A stretch of 64,000 nt of DNA from Ligilactobacillus sp900765635 (GCF_949152225.1 NZ_CASCJC010000001.1:1760650-1824649); one strand, 5' to 3'; shown: positions 36,358 to 45,881, numbered from the stretch's first letter. The notes: generated by a model from the letters alone, not told the origin. Made by a program: numbers and translations.

Positions 36358-37839
36358 TTAATCTAAATCAGATCCGTTTGAAGCAATGACTTTTTTGTAC
36401 CAATAAAATGAATCTTTCTTAATCCGTTTTAGGCTACCATTACCAAGATCGTCACGATCAACATAAACAAAGCCATAGCGTTTCTTCATTTCACCGGTCC
36501 CATTTGAGACAAGGTCGATGCAACCCCACATTGCATACCCCATCAAATCGACACCATCTAAATTAACGGCATCATCCATCGATTTAATAGCGGCGCGTAA
36601 ATATTTAATGCGGTAATCATCATGCACGCTACCGTCTGCTTCGAGCTTATCATCCCAGCCTAAACCATTTTCAACAATCCATAATGGCTTATGGTATCTA
36701 TCCCACAAGGTATTTAACGCTAACCGTAAACAATGTGGATCCGTTGCCCAACCCCAGGCATTGGTTTCAAGATATGGATTCTTTACGCCGGCCATCCCTA
36801 AGTTGCCATCTGCTTTAGCGGCTTGTTGATGCGTCGTCACAACCGCTGAACTATAACAAGAAAAACTCAAGAAATCAGCGGAATATTTAGCCAACAATTC
36901 ATAATCTTCTGGCGTATCGTCTAACTTGATGCCAGCACGTTCATAGTATTTCAAGCGATATTCTGGATAATACCCACCCGTTTGCACATCAGAATAAAAG
37001 AACGTCTTTTGTTGTTCTTCCATGATGGCAATTTGATCAGCTGGATCACAAGTGTAAGCATAAATTGGTGCATAAGCTAACATTTGGCCAACACGCATTG
37101 CAGGATCAATTTCATGAGCGGCTTTGACAGCTAAGGCACTAGCTACAAATTGATTATGTGCTCCTTGTGCTCGATTTTGCGGTGTTGGATCAAGTAAACC
37201 ACCACCCATGTATGGCGCGTGATCCATTGCGTTAATTTCATTAAATGTCAACCAATATTTTACTTTACCTTTATAACGCGTAAAAACTGTTTTAGCATAG
37301 TTTTCAAAGATTGTAATCATCTTACGATCAATCCAACCACCATACTTATTAATCAAGGCAAGCGGTGTCTCATAATGCGATAATGTTACCAATGGCTCAA
37401 TTCCATACTTAGCACATTCATCAAAAACCTTATCATAAAAAGCTAGCCCAGCTTCGTTTGGTGTTTGGTCATCACCGTTTGGAAAAATTCGTGCCCAGTT
37501 CATCGATAAGCGAAAGACCTTAAAGCCCATTTCAGCCATTAACTTGATATCTTCTTGATAATGATGATAAAAATCTGTTGCAGTATGACTTGGATAGTAA
37601 TAACCATCAACCAAAGCAGGTTTTGCGCCTTGAGGGACACTAAACTCCTTTCCCCAAACCAATGGTGAAAACCCAGTCTGTCCATTTTTATCAATCCACG
37701 TTACCTTACGTGGTTCAGTTGCTGAACCATTTGTTAAAACATCGATTGCATTTAATCCTTTGCCATCTTCTTGATAGCCACCTTCATATTGGTTAGCAGC
37801 AGTTGCGCCACCCCATAAAAAATCTTTACCTAAAGTCAT
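36358..37839 (-). CDS. 6-phospho-beta-glucosidase, glycoside hydrolase family 1
   Basis: The 493-residue cytoplasmic enzyme is a paralogue of the 2955-4394 protein. GH1 marks are DFLWGGATAANQYEGG at the N-terminus, acid/base TFNEINA, nucleophile LWIVENGLGWDD and the phospho-sugar loop WGCIDLVSNGTGEMKKRYGFVYVD. It carries an insert after residue 35 (a TWIDKNGQTGFSPLVWGKEF stretch) that its paralogue has in shorter form. It is last in a leftward operon EIIB-EIIA-histidine phosphatase-GH1. The start ATG is preceded by an imperfect AGGTAGG site. Confidence 0.93.
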   Translation of the reverse strand: MTLGKDFLWGGATAANQYEGGYQEDGKGLNAIDVLTNGSATEPRKVTWIDKNGQTGFSPLVWGKEFSVPQGAKPALVDGYYYPSHTATDFYHHYQEDIKLMAEMGFKVFRLSMNWARIFPNGDDQTPNEAGLAFYDKVFDECAKYGIEPLVTLSHYETPLALINKYGGWIDRKMITIFENYAKTVFTRYKGKVKYWLTFNEINAMDHAPYMGGGLLDPTPQNRAQGAHNQFVASALAVKAAHEIDPAMRVGQMLAYAPIYAYTCDPADQIAIMEEQQKTFFYSDVQTGGYYPEYRLKYYERAGIKLDDTPEDYELLAKYSADFLSFSCYSSAVVTTHQQAAKADGNLGMAGVKNPYLETNAWGWATDPHCLRLALNTLWDRYHKPLWIVENGLGWDDKLEADGSVHDDYRIKYLRAAIKSMDDAVNLDGVDLMGYAMWGCIDLVSNGTGEMKKRYGFVYVDRDDLGNGSLKRIKKDSFYWYKKVIASNGSDLD

Positions 37840-37873
37840 CTTAACCTAGCCTACCTTTATCTAAAAATTAACT

Positions 37874-38512
37874 TTATGCTGTTGGATCATAAATATCTAA
37901 TAATGTAAAACTTTTCGTAGTTGAATCATATAAATATTTAAAAATACAACAATTAGGGATACGTCCAAAACGTTCAAAAACAATCTCTGGATCTCCCCAT
38001 TTAGCTAAAAACGACATCGAAGATCCTGCATGTGAGACAGCTAAAACAGTTTGATTGTTTGGATCTTGCATAATATCAGTTAGCGTTTCAACCATACGTT
38101 TTTGTACTTGACTACGCGTCTCACCACCATAAGATACAAAAAATTCTTCTAATTGGTCCCGCTTGGGATTTAAGTATTCATGTTCACCTTCAAACGCTCC
38201 AAAAAAGGCCTCTTTTAGACCTTTTAAGCGTGTATAAGGTAGTGCACTAACTAATTCAAGTGTGTCACTACAACGCTCAGAAGTCGAGCAATAAGCAGCG
38301 TCAAAATCAACATCTGCTAAAAATACACCAGCTTTTTTAGCCTGTTGGATTCCTTCTTTAGTTAAAGGTGAATCACACCATCCCTGAATTTTACGCATTT
38401 TATTGAAAAGTGTTTTGGCATGGCGCATTAAGTATAACGTCTTTTCCAAAAACCACACATTCTTTCTTAAAATGTTTTTGATAAAAAAGGGCCGCCCTTT
38501 GTGATTGCTCAT
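37874..38512 (-). CDS. Histidine phosphatase family protein in beta-glucoside PTS operon
   Basis: The 212-residue protein has the catalytic LMRHAKTLFN motif near residue 28 (RHA in place of the usual RHG) and VLAVSHAGSSMSF near residue 157 with the second His. The segment QGWCDSPLTKEG just after the first motif nearly repeats that of the phosphatase at 4673. The ATG at 38512 has AGGAGGGG eight bases upstream, giving an unusual N-terminal extension of about 22 basic residues before the catalytic strand. A later start nearer the motif is possible, but no better ribosome site is seen. It lies between EIIA and GH1 genes, so a phospho-glycoside or phospho-sugar substrate is a reasonable guess. Confidence 0.85.
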   Translation of the reverse strand: MSNHKGRPFFIKNILRKNVWFLEKTLYLMRHAKTLFNKMRKIQGWCDSPLTKEGIQQAKKAGVFLADVDFDAAYCSTSERCSDTLELVSALPYTRLKGLKEAFFGAFEGEHEYLNPKRDQLEEFFVSYGGETRSQVQKRMVETLTDIMQDPNNQTVLAVSHAGSSMSFLAKWGDPEIVFERFGRIPNCCIFKYLYDSTTKSFTLLDIYDPTA

Positions 38513-38541
38513 AAAGGTGCGCCCCTCCTAATATTTTTAAA

Positions 38542-38892
38542 TTATTTCTTTAAATCAGCCAATTTTTCGTAAACATCAACGAAATCAGCAGCTAGATCAC
38601 AAAATGTAATAGCAGTCATCAAGTGATCTTGAGAATGAACAGTCAACAATGTAACGTTGGCATGGTTTCCTTGTGCTTCTTGTGTCAACATCCCAGTTTG
38701 TGTATTATGAGCTTCCACAAGTGCTTTTTGTGCTTCATCTAATTTTTGGTGTGCTAATTCAAAGTTACCTTCTTTAGCAGCCTTGATTGCTTCTACACCA
38801 AAAGACTTAGCATTACCCGCATTCATGATTAAGCCCATTGTAATCATTAATTGTTCTTCTTCTGACACTTGGTTTTTTACTTCTTCTGACAT
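38542..38892 (-). CDS. celC: PTS lactose/cellobiose-family EIIA
   Basis: The 116-residue phosphocarrier forms helical trimers and passes phosphate from HPr to EIIB. The active-site stretch TVHSQDHLMTAITFCDLA carries the phosphorylated H86 and the metal ligand D89. The N-terminal two helices contain MGLIMNAGNAKSFGVEAIKAAKEG. Length is right for the family. AAGGAG precedes the ATG. It follows EIIB by 34 bp. No EIIC gene is in the operon; one is at 1042-2409 under a matching operator. Confidence 0.93.
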   Translation of the reverse strand: MSEEVKNQVSEEEQLMITMGLIMNAGNAKSFGVEAIKAAKEGNFELAHQKLDEAQKALVEAHNTQTGMLTQEAQGNHANVTLLTVHSQDHLMTAITFCDLAADFVDVYEKLADLKK

Positions 38893-38926
38893 CCCTAATT
38901 CTCCTTTGCGATCCTAATTAAAAAAA

Positions 38927-39247
38927 CTATTCGCCCATCATTTCGTATGCTTGGCCTAAAACTTTTTCACCATTCATCATACCGTATGCTTGCATATCGA
39001 TAACAGCCAATGGAATATTCTTGCCTTCAAGTTTCTTCTTGAAGTCTGCTTCCATGTAACGAACTTGAGGTCCAAGTAACACGCAGTTGATGTTCTTTGT
39101 TGCTAATTCGTTATCAGCTTCAGAAGCGGATACCGCAAAAATTTCAACATCCTTATTTTGTGCTTCAGCAGCCTTTTGCATCTTTGCAACCAACATACTT
39201 GTACTCATACCTGCAGCGCAGCATAACATAATTGTCTTTTCAGCCAT
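38927..39247 (-). CDS. celA: PTS lactose/cellobiose-family EIIB
   Basis: The 106-residue protein transfers phosphate from EIIA to the incoming sugar. The phosphorylated cysteine is in IMLCCAAGMSTSMLV; by alignment to the CCAAGMSTS loop it is Cys10, the second of the pair. The fold pattern NCVLLGPQVRYMEADF and PLAVIDMQAYGMMNGEKVL is typical of the cellobiose/chitobiose branch. GGAGG lies about seven bases before the ATG. It is the first gene of the leftward operon and is divergent from the GntR gene, with the shared operator between them. Confidence 0.93.
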   Translation of the reverse strand: MAEKTIMLCCAAGMSTSMLVAKMQKAAEAQNKDVEIFAVSASEADNELATKNINCVLLGPQVRYMEADFKKKLEGKNIPLAVIDMQAYGMMNGEKVLGQAYEMMGE

Positions 39248-39343
39248 AATAAATTACCTCCATAATTCACCAAATCATTAAGCGATTTCATTTCGCTCCA
39301 CTTGAATGATTAAGCGTTTTCGATTACAATATAGTTATATCAT

Positions 39344-39369
39344 ATTGGTACAAATTTTACAAGTACCTT
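39344..39369. promoter_or_regulatory. Putative GntR operator between EIIB and gntR
   Basis: TATTGGTACAAATTTT followed by ACAAGTACCT has inverted GGTAC/GTACC arms. It matches 24 of 26 bases of the site at 4476-4501 before the other GH1 operon. It lies 26-51 bp before the GntR start and 97-122 bp before EIIB, a place suited to control of both. Confidence 0.68.
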
Positions 39370-39394
39370 TAAAACAATTAAGGAGGACAAATTT

Positions 39395-40108
39395 ATGGTT
39401 TTGAAGTATCAAGAGATCGCACGTGATATTGCAACCAAAATCTTTAACCATACTTTTGTAGAAAAACTCCCGAGTGAAGCAGAATTGATGAAAATGTATC
39501 TTGTTAGTCGCAACACTATTAGAAGTGCCATCAATGTCTTACACAACCAAGGAATTATCAGCCGTATTCAAGGTAGTGGCTACTTTGTCAGTACACCTTT
39601 ACACAGCGATCAAAATCTGATGAACTTGGCTAACAAAGTCGGGATGAATGCTTTTCATAAAGACTATCCTGTAGTCTCAACAATTTTAAAGCTCGAAACA
39701 AAAGTTGCTGGAAATAAAATTGCTAAGTTTTTAAAATGCGATCCTAGTAGTTCTATTTATTACATCAAACGTTTGCGCAAAATCAAAGATGAACTCTTTA
39801 GCCTAGAGCGTGCCTATTATCTGCGCGAAGTTGTACCGTACTTACCAGAAGAGGCTTGTCAAAATTCGATTTTTGCTTTTATTACCGAAAATTATAACGT
39901 TGAAATCAAAACAGCTGACGAATACGTTTCGTTGCATCGGTTGACCAAAGACGAAGCAACTTTAGCCAACCTACCAGAAAATAGCCCCACTTTACGTATT
40001 GAAGAGTTAAATTATCTAAAAAATGAACAACCTTTTAATTACTCAACTAGTGATTACTTCCAAGAAGACTTAACTTTGTATTATCACATCAGTAATTACT
40101 TGCACTAA
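39395..40108 (+). CDS. GntR family regulator with UTRA effector domain
   Basis: The 237-residue protein has an N-terminal GntR winged helix (about 1-70: YQEIARDIATKIFNHTFVEKLPSEAELMKMYLVSRNTIRSAINVLHNQGIISRIQGSGYFVS) and a C-terminal UTRA ligand-binding domain (about 90-230, with IYYIKRLRKIKDELFSLERAYY). UTRA regulators of PTS operons sense phospho-sugars and usually act as repressors relieved by substrate. AAGGAGG precedes the ATG. It is divergent from the EIIB-EIIA-phosphatase-GH1 operon. Matching operators before that operon and before the 4394-1042 operon suggest it controls both. Confidence 0.92.
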   Translation: MVLKYQEIARDIATKIFNHTFVEKLPSEAELMKMYLVSRNTIRSAINVLHNQGIISRIQGSGYFVSTPLHSDQNLMNLANKVGMNAFHKDYPVVSTILKLETKVAGNKIAKFLKCDPSSSIYYIKRLRKIKDELFSLERAYYLREVVPYLPEEACQNSIFAFITENYNVEIKTADEYVSLHRLTKDEATLANLPENSPTLRIEELNYLKNEQPFNYSTSDYFQEDLTLYYHISNYLH

Positions 40109-40112
40109 AAAC

Positions 40113-41677
40113 GGGGCTGGGAAAAAAGAACCAGTCTGGACATAAGAATAGCTGATTGAATTTCTAAAAATGAAATTTGATCAGCTATTTTTCTATTATG
40201 TCTATTTTGGGTTCGTTTTTTTAGGGATTCTATCCCTTTTTTTGGAATAAATGCCATAATTTTGATATATTAATCGCCAGAAGTAATAATCCTAATTCAT
40301 TTCGAACTGCTTTTTCACCTCTAACGTATACTCGGTGTACGCCAAAATTCCCCTTCATATCTCCGAAAATTGTTTCAACATCTGTTCACCTTCTTGGGTA
40401 GATAGTTGAACCTTTTTCGCTAGAAAGGTTTTCTTTAGCTTTATGTTTTAAATATTCCCAGTTTAAGTTTATTGATTTAGTTCGTTGTTGTCCCTTTTGA
40501 GTTTGCGCTAATTGTTCTAATTTCTTTGTCGCTTGAAATTTATCAGCTACGTAGACTTTAAAATCTCGTTTAACCCCATATTTATCCACACGAGAACTAT
40601 ATCTTTGGAACTTAAATACGACTCCATCAGGGTCTGTATAATAATCATCTTTATCGTGATATGTCCAATTGTTAATATTTTGTGGACCTCTTTGGTATTT
40701 CCGACTCTGTTCTTTTTCATACATTTCATAAGGAATCAATGGAATCTTTTCAAACTTGTCAATAACTGCTTGATAATTAGTTTCACTGCCATAGCCTGCA
40801 TCCGCAACAATGTATTTAAATAAATCCAAATTAGAAAAAGACTTCAAAAAAGTACCAACGTTCGTGTATCCGTTGGATTAGGGAAGATATCATAGTGTAA
40901 AACAAAGCGACCGCTGTTCGCAATTTGTAAATTATAAGCAGGTTTTAATTGACCATTTTGCATGTGGTCTTCTTTTAAGCGCATAAAAGTAGCGTCAGTA
41001 TCTGTTTTCGAGAAACTATTGCGATCTTTGAAAATTTCTCTATCACGTTCATACTTCACTTTTCTAGGAAGAAAATCTTCTTTCAATTTCCATTTGATAC
41101 TCTTTAATTTACGACGAACACGTTTGTTTTTTGAACCGCCTTTTATAACCCTAGGTTTGGCTTCAATTTCTTCTTCCAACTCAACTAGTTTAATATCAGT
41201 TTCTTTGATAAGTTCTTTTATTGCATCACTAGAACGAAAATTATCGATAGTTTTATAGCTAATGAGAGTATTACCACTTAACCACATCATAGGAAGGTAA
41301 TATTGATTTAATTTAGCAATCTTTCTGCCAGAAAAAACAGCGTCATGATAAGCAAAAAACGTCATTTTTAGTAGCATAGCCGGATGAAAAAGGCCGACCG
41401 GTATGTGAAGTCTCTTCTGAAAGAATATTAAGTGGAATTGAGTCCACGAAGTGGCTGATTAAAAGTGCAATATGGTCAGATGGTAATTTTAATGAATAAG
41501 TAATAAGTAATATCTAATTCTAGTTCAGATGTGTTATAATTTTTATACATGGTTAACCTCTCCCTTATTGGTTTTGTTCAACTTAATATTAGCAAGAGAT
41601 TAGCCATAAAAAAGGCCCACGCCAATTTTTTGACGTGAGCCTTTTTTTCTATTGAAGCTGAGTTTTTTCCCAGCTCC
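40113..41677 (-). mobile_element. IS1182-family element, multiply broken
   Basis: Terminal repeats GGGGCTGGGAAAAAA (40113-40127) and, inverted, GGAGCTGGGAAAAAA ending at 41677 bound the element. The minus-strand transposase begins MYKNYNTSELELDI at about 41549 but is split by at least four frameshifts; pieces are read at 41377-40844, 40847-40386 and below 40383 (DVETIFGDMKGNFGVHRVYVRGEKAVRNE). The family motif GDMKG with its acidic residues survives at DNA level, but no intact transposase can be made. It lies 4 bp after the gntR stop codon and 13 bp from an oligopeptide-binding pseudogene. A 68-bp relic of a related end is at 62579. Confidence 0.88.
40386..41549 (-). pseudogene. IS1182-family transposase fragments
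   Basis: Three to four out-of-frame pieces together give most of the transposase: an N-terminal part (41549 to about 41390), a middle part with SGRKIAKLNQYYLPMMWLSGNTLISYKTIDNFRSSD, and a third with YIVADAGYGSETNYQAVID. Their order and direction are collinear, so simple indels explain the breaks. Confidence 0.82.
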
Positions 41678-41690
41678 ATTTTTTAGCTAA

Positions 41691-43301
41691 TTATTTTATT
41701 TCAACATTTTTCCAAGTGTAAGTACCACCAGAAGAGTTGATGATTAAACCTTTAACATTTGAGCGTACCAACATTGCTTGTTTAGATTGATACAACGGTA
41801 CGATTCCTTGTTGTTCATTTAGTAGATCTGATGCTGCTATTAAATCTTGCCAACGTTTGGCAGGATCATTAACGTCTTGTTGCCGTGATGCTTCAATTAA
41901 TTGATCGTATTGACTGTTTTTGTAACGGCCATAGTTATTGGTGTTGTCGCTTGTAAACAAATCAAGATAGGTAATCGGATCAGCAAAATCTGCTCCCCAA
42001 CTAGAAACCGTGATATCATAATCACCAGCTTCAGCCCGATTTAGTGCTGTTTTTAACGGTACGCTGCTAACATTAACCGTTAAGTTTGGCAATGTTTGTT
42101 CAAGTGAACTTTGCAAATATTCATCAACTTTTTTAGCCGTATCCGTGTCTTGAATCAATAAGGTAATTGACACCTTATCTAAACCTAATTCGCTTAGTCC
42201 TGTTTGCCATAATTTTTTAGCGTTCTTCTTATTAAAACTCATCCCTTTATTACTAATGGCTTTAGTAAAATCAACACCATCTTGTTGGACTAAACTTTTA
42301 GCAACCACCGTATCAATAGCTTGTGCACTACCACCTAAAACCTCGTTGGCCAATTGTTTTTTATTGATAGCAGCTGCGATTGCTTGCCGAATATTTTGAT
42401 TTTTAAACAATGCCTTGTCTTGGTTAAAATCAATATAATACGTTTGGGATTGTTTACCTACCGTATAACCAGGATCTTTGGTTAAATGTTGTGCTTGTTC
42501 AGAACTAAGAGGTGTCATATCTAATTGCTTGTCTTGATACATGTTATAAGATGTTGATGTTGTCTTGTTAACCTTAAAATTAACTGCTTGTAGCTTAACA
42601 TCTTTTTTATCCCAATAAGCATTATTTTTGACCAATTTCCATGTCAGACTAGAACCACTCCAGCCTTTTAGAACAAATGGACCATTATAAACTATGTATT
42701 TGGCTGCTGTACCATACTTTTTACCATATTTTTGTACTGCATCTTGGTTTTGGGGATAAAATGATGGAAAACCTAGCAATAATTTAAAGTAAGGAATATT
42801 TTTTTCTAAGGTAATTTCTAATGATGCTTTCCAGTCGCCTTAATTCCAAGTTCTTGTGGTTCTTTTTGTCCTTCCATAATAATTCTTTATTCCATCGTAT
42901 AAGTAGCAATACTGCGAACCAGTCTTAGGATCAATCGTACGTTGCCAACCATAAACAAAATCTTGTGCAGTTACAGTTTGCCCATTTGACCACTTAGTAT
43001 TTTTCTTCAAATCAACCTTATATGTCAAACCATCATCGCTTACACTGACCTTTTGTGCCAAAGTAGGTTTAACCTGATTATTTTTTGTATAACGATACAA
43101 ACCTTCCATACTGTTGTTGATAATGTCAAAACTAGTCGAATCAATCGCCAAAGATGAATCAATCGTCGTCAATTCAGCCCCAGAACTCCAATTTAAGACT
43201 TGTTTAGCTTTTTGATCTGCTTGTGCCTTACCGCAGCCTCCTAATACAAAGGCTAACCCACAAAGAACAAGACTTGACTTTAATATTTTTTGAATTTTCA
43301 T
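41691..43301 (-). pseudogene. Oligopeptide ABC transporter substrate-binding lipoprotein, frameshifted
   Basis: Two frames form one broken gene. Codons 1-153 (43301-42840) carry a lipoprotein signal with the lipobox VLGGC and the SBP_bac_5 start WSSGAELTTIDSSLAIDS. The rest (42779-41691) continues from the LGFPSFYPQ region to the C-terminus. Between them the intact paralogue (43443) has IMEGQKSPDTLGIKAVGK; here the same residues are found by shifting frame twice (about 42880 and 42795), so at least two indels occurred. Overall similarity to the paralogue shows a tandem duplication followed by decay. Confidence 0.88.
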
Positions 43302-43405
43302 AACCTGACACTATCTTTTATTCTATTTTTATTCATTATAACAAAAGATATTGTTTTATCAAGATTTTTTGCATAAAAATTTATAAAATAAGCATATTTT
43401 GTGTA

Positions 43406-43442
43406 AAAAAATCGGATATCCCACCGAATATCCGACTTTTTA
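43406..43442 (-). terminator. Terminator after oligopeptide-binding protein gene
   Basis: TCGGATAT (43412-43419) pairs with ATATCCGA (43428-43435) around CCCACCGA. On the minus strand it ends in a run of seven T. Confidence 0.85.
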
Positions 43443-45062
43443 TTATTTAATTTGGACATGTTTCCACGTAAATGTCACCCCAGAAGAATCAATGATCAAC
43501 CCTTTAACGTTTTGACGCAACAACATTGCTTGATTTTCTTGATAAAGTGGCACAATCCCTTGTTGTTCATTTAAAACATCTGAAGCATCGACTAAATCTT
43601 GCCAACGCTTGTTTGGATCATTAACATCTTGTGTCTTAGATACTGTAATCAATTGATCATATTGAGCGTTACTCCACTTACCATAGTTGTAAGAATTACC
43701 ACTGGTAAACATATCTAAAAAGGTAATTGGATCAGCAAAATCAGCTACCCAACTAGAAACAGTAATATCATAGTCACCTTTATCAGAACGATCTAGTGCC
43801 GTTTTTAATGGTACATTGCTTACATTTACGCTCAAACCAGGTAAAGCTTGTTCAAGTGCACTTTGTAAATATTCACTTACCTTTTGAGCAGTATCCGTAT
43901 CACGATTGAGTAAAGTCAACGAAACCTTAGTCAAACCTAGCTCTTGTAGACCTTCTTTCCAGAGTTCTTGTGCTTTTTTCTTGTCGTATTGCATTCCTTT
44001 ATTAGTGATAGCTTTGGCAAAATCAACACCTTGGTTTTGAGCTAAACCGTTAGCCACTACCGTATCAACCGGCAACGATCCATTACCTAAAATTTCGGTA
44101 GCTAGTTGCTTTTTATTAATAGCCGCTGCAATCGCTTGCCGAATCTTTTGATTTTGGAAGATTTTTTTGGTTTGATTAAATTCTAAATAGGTTGTCTGTG
44201 ATTGCTTATTGATTGTGTAAGCTGGATCGTTTTTCAATTGTTTAGCTTGTTCAAAACTCAAATTTGTTACATCTAATTGCTTGTCTTGATACATGTTATA
44301 AGACGTATTAGTTGTTTTGTTAACCTTAAAATTAATCGTTTGTAGCTTCACAGCTTTTTTATCCCAGTAAGTTTTATTCTTAACCATCTTCCAACTTAAG
44401 TTTGAGCCGGTCCAATCTTTAACAATAAATGGGCCATTATAGACCATGTATTTAGACGCCGTACCGTACTTTTTACCATATTTTTCTACGGCTGCTTGTT
44501 GTTGTGGATAAAATGATGGAAAACCAAGCAATAGCTTAAAATAAGGAATATCTTTTTCTAAAGTAATAACCAATTGATATTTACCTACTGCCTTGATTCC
44601 CAAAGTATCTGGACTCTTTTGTCCTTCCATGATTGCGGTAGCATTTTGAATTCCTTCAAATAAATAGCTATACTGCGAACCTGTTTTAGGATCAACCGTG
44701 CGTTGCCAGCCATAAACAAAGTCTTTAGCAAGTACTGGTTGCCCATTTGACCATTTAGTATTCTTTTTTAAATCAATTGTATAAGTTAAGCCATCATCAC
44801 TAACCGTCATCTTTTGAGCCAAAGCTGGTTCAACCTTATTATTTTTCGTGTAACGATACAAACCTTCTTGACTATTGTTAATGATGTCAAAACTTACTGC
44901 ATCAACAGCCGTAGAAGGATCGATTGTCGTTAATTCTCCGGATTCACTCCAATTAAGAACTTGTTTAGTTTGTCCTGTTTCTTTTTGTTGGCCACAGCCT
45001 CCCAACACAAGCATCAGTCCAGCCAAACTCATACCAAAAATTAAAATTTTATGCATTTTCAT
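43443..45062 (-). CDS. Oligopeptide ABC transporter, substrate-binding lipoprotein (OppA-like)
   Basis: The 539-residue extracellular lipoprotein binds peptides for an Opp-type importer. The signal peptide is MKMHKILIFGMSLAGLMLVLGGC with the lipid-modified Cys at about residue 23. The SBP_bac_5 domain follows: VLNWSESGELTTIDPSTAVDAVSFDI, YRYTKNNKVEPALAQKMTVS, WSNGQPVLAKDFVYGWQRTVDP and the C-terminal QGIVPLYQENQAML. The frame is open 32 codons upstream, but the ATG at 45062 directly precedes the basic signal-peptide N-terminus and has AAGAGTGG upstream. No permease or ATPase genes are adjacent, so it must use a transporter encoded elsewhere. A decayed tandem copy lies downstream. Confidence 0.9.
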   Translation of the reverse strand: MKMHKILIFGMSLAGLMLVLGGCGQQKETGQTKQVLNWSESGELTTIDPSTAVDAVSFDIINNSQEGLYRYTKNNKVEPALAQKMTVSDDGLTYTIDLKKNTKWSNGQPVLAKDFVYGWQRTVDPKTGSQYSYLFEGIQNATAIMEGQKSPDTLGIKAVGKYQLVITLEKDIPYFKLLLGFPSFYPQQQAAVEKYGKKYGTASKYMVYNGPFIVKDWTGSNLSWKMVKNKTYWDKKAVKLQTINFKVNKTTNTSYNMYQDKQLDVTNLSFEQAKQLKNDPAYTINKQSQTTYLEFNQTKKIFQNQKIRQAIAAAINKKQLATEILGNGSLPVDTVVANGLAQNQGVDFAKAITNKGMQYDKKKAQELWKEGLQELGLTKVSLTLLNRDTDTAQKVSEYLQSALEQALPGLSVNVSNVPLKTALDRSDKGDYDITVSSWVADFADPITFLDMFTSGNSYNYGKWSNAQYDQLITVSKTQDVNDPNKRWQDLVDASDVLNEQQGIVPLYQENQAMLLRQNVKGLIIDSSGVTFTWKHVQIK

Positions 45063-45216
45063 AACTTTATTACCACTCTTTTTTAGATTTTTATTCATTA
45101 TAACGGTTAAAGAGGCTAAACGCAAGTTGTTTTTGAATATTTTTTCAAAAAACAGCAATAAAGCTAGTATTTGTTGTATAATTAACTAAACAAATCATGA
45201 AATACGGGGGAAATTT

Positions 45217-45642
45217 ATGAAACCATATTTGCATAAAGTTCAATATTATGAAACCGACCGTATGGGAATTACCCATCATTCCAACTATGTCCGCTGGCTT
45301 GAAGAAGCACGCGTTGCCTTTTTAGAAGATATCGGTTGGAGCTATGCAACACTCGAACAAAATGGCGTCATCTCGCCAGTTGTTAGCGTTGAATGCAAGT
45401 ATCTTAAATCTACAACATTTGACGATACAATTTCGATCAGTGTTACAGTTAAAGAATTTAAAGGCGTCAAATTAATCTTAGACTATCAACTCATCAATAC
45501 TAAGACTAATGAAATTGTATGCCAAGCACAATCTGCTCATTGCTTTACCACCAAAGATGGGAAGCTTTTACGTTTAACCAATTCTCATCCTCAATTTGCA
45601 CAATGTCTTAAAGATCGCTGTACAAATCAAAAATTCATATGA
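45217..45642 (+). CDS. Acyl-CoA thioesterase, 4HBT hotdog family (YbgC/FadM-like)
   Basis: The 141-residue hotdog protein has the 4HBT signature YYETDRMGITHHSNYVRWLEEAR (about residues 10-32), whose Asp and His are the catalytic-site residues of the YbgC branch, and a second strand region VSVECKYLKSTTFDDTISISVTV. It would hydrolyse acyl-CoA or acyl-ACP thioesters. GGGGGAA lies about seven bases before the ATG. It is a single gene before tRNA-Lys. Confidence 0.87.
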   Translation: MKPYLHKVQYYETDRMGITHHSNYVRWLEEARVAFLEDIGWSYATLEQNGVISPVVSVECKYLKSTTFDDTISISVTVKEFKGVKLILDYQLINTKTNEIVCQAQSAHCFTTKDGKLLRLTNSHPQFAQCLKDRCTNQKFI

Positions 45643-45712
45643 GTTTTAAAAAAGTACTTGCATTCAACAATATATTTTGTTATGATATCTCTTGTTGATA
45701 TGATAACAATTT

Positions 45713-45785
45713 GGGTGGTTAGCTCAGCTGGCAGAGCAACGGACTCTTAATCCGTGGGTCCAGGGTTCGATCCCCTGACCACCCA
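45713..45785 (+). tRNA. tRNA-Lys (anticodon CTT), second copy
   Basis: The 73-nt gene is identical base for base to the copy at 698-770, with anticodon CTT in loop CTCTTAA and no encoded CCA. It lies 70 bp after the thioesterase gene and has its own terminator. Confidence 0.97.
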
Positions 45786-45790
45786 TCATT

Positions 45791-45816
45791 GACTCGCTTT
45801 GGCGGGTCTTTTTTTA
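45791..45816 (+). terminator. Terminator of the second tRNA-Lys
   Basis: GACTCGC/GCGGGTC (one G-T pair) around TTTG is followed by seven T. Confidence 0.85.
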
Positions 45817-45836
45817 TCTTAAAAATAAACCAATAA

Positions 45837-45881
45837 AAGAGTCGTGAAATAACAAAAACATGTTTTTTCACGACTCTTTTT
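45837..45881. terminator. Bidirectional terminator before nupC end
   Basis: AAAGAGTCGTGAAA pairs with TTTCACGACTCTTT; it follows the tRNA on the plus strand and the nucleoside-transporter gene on the minus strand. Confidence 0.85.

Noticed and set aside
39290..39330. Possible cre site TGATTAAGCGTTTTCG upstream of EIIB
   Set aside because: Two or three mismatches to the consensus; not enough to support it.
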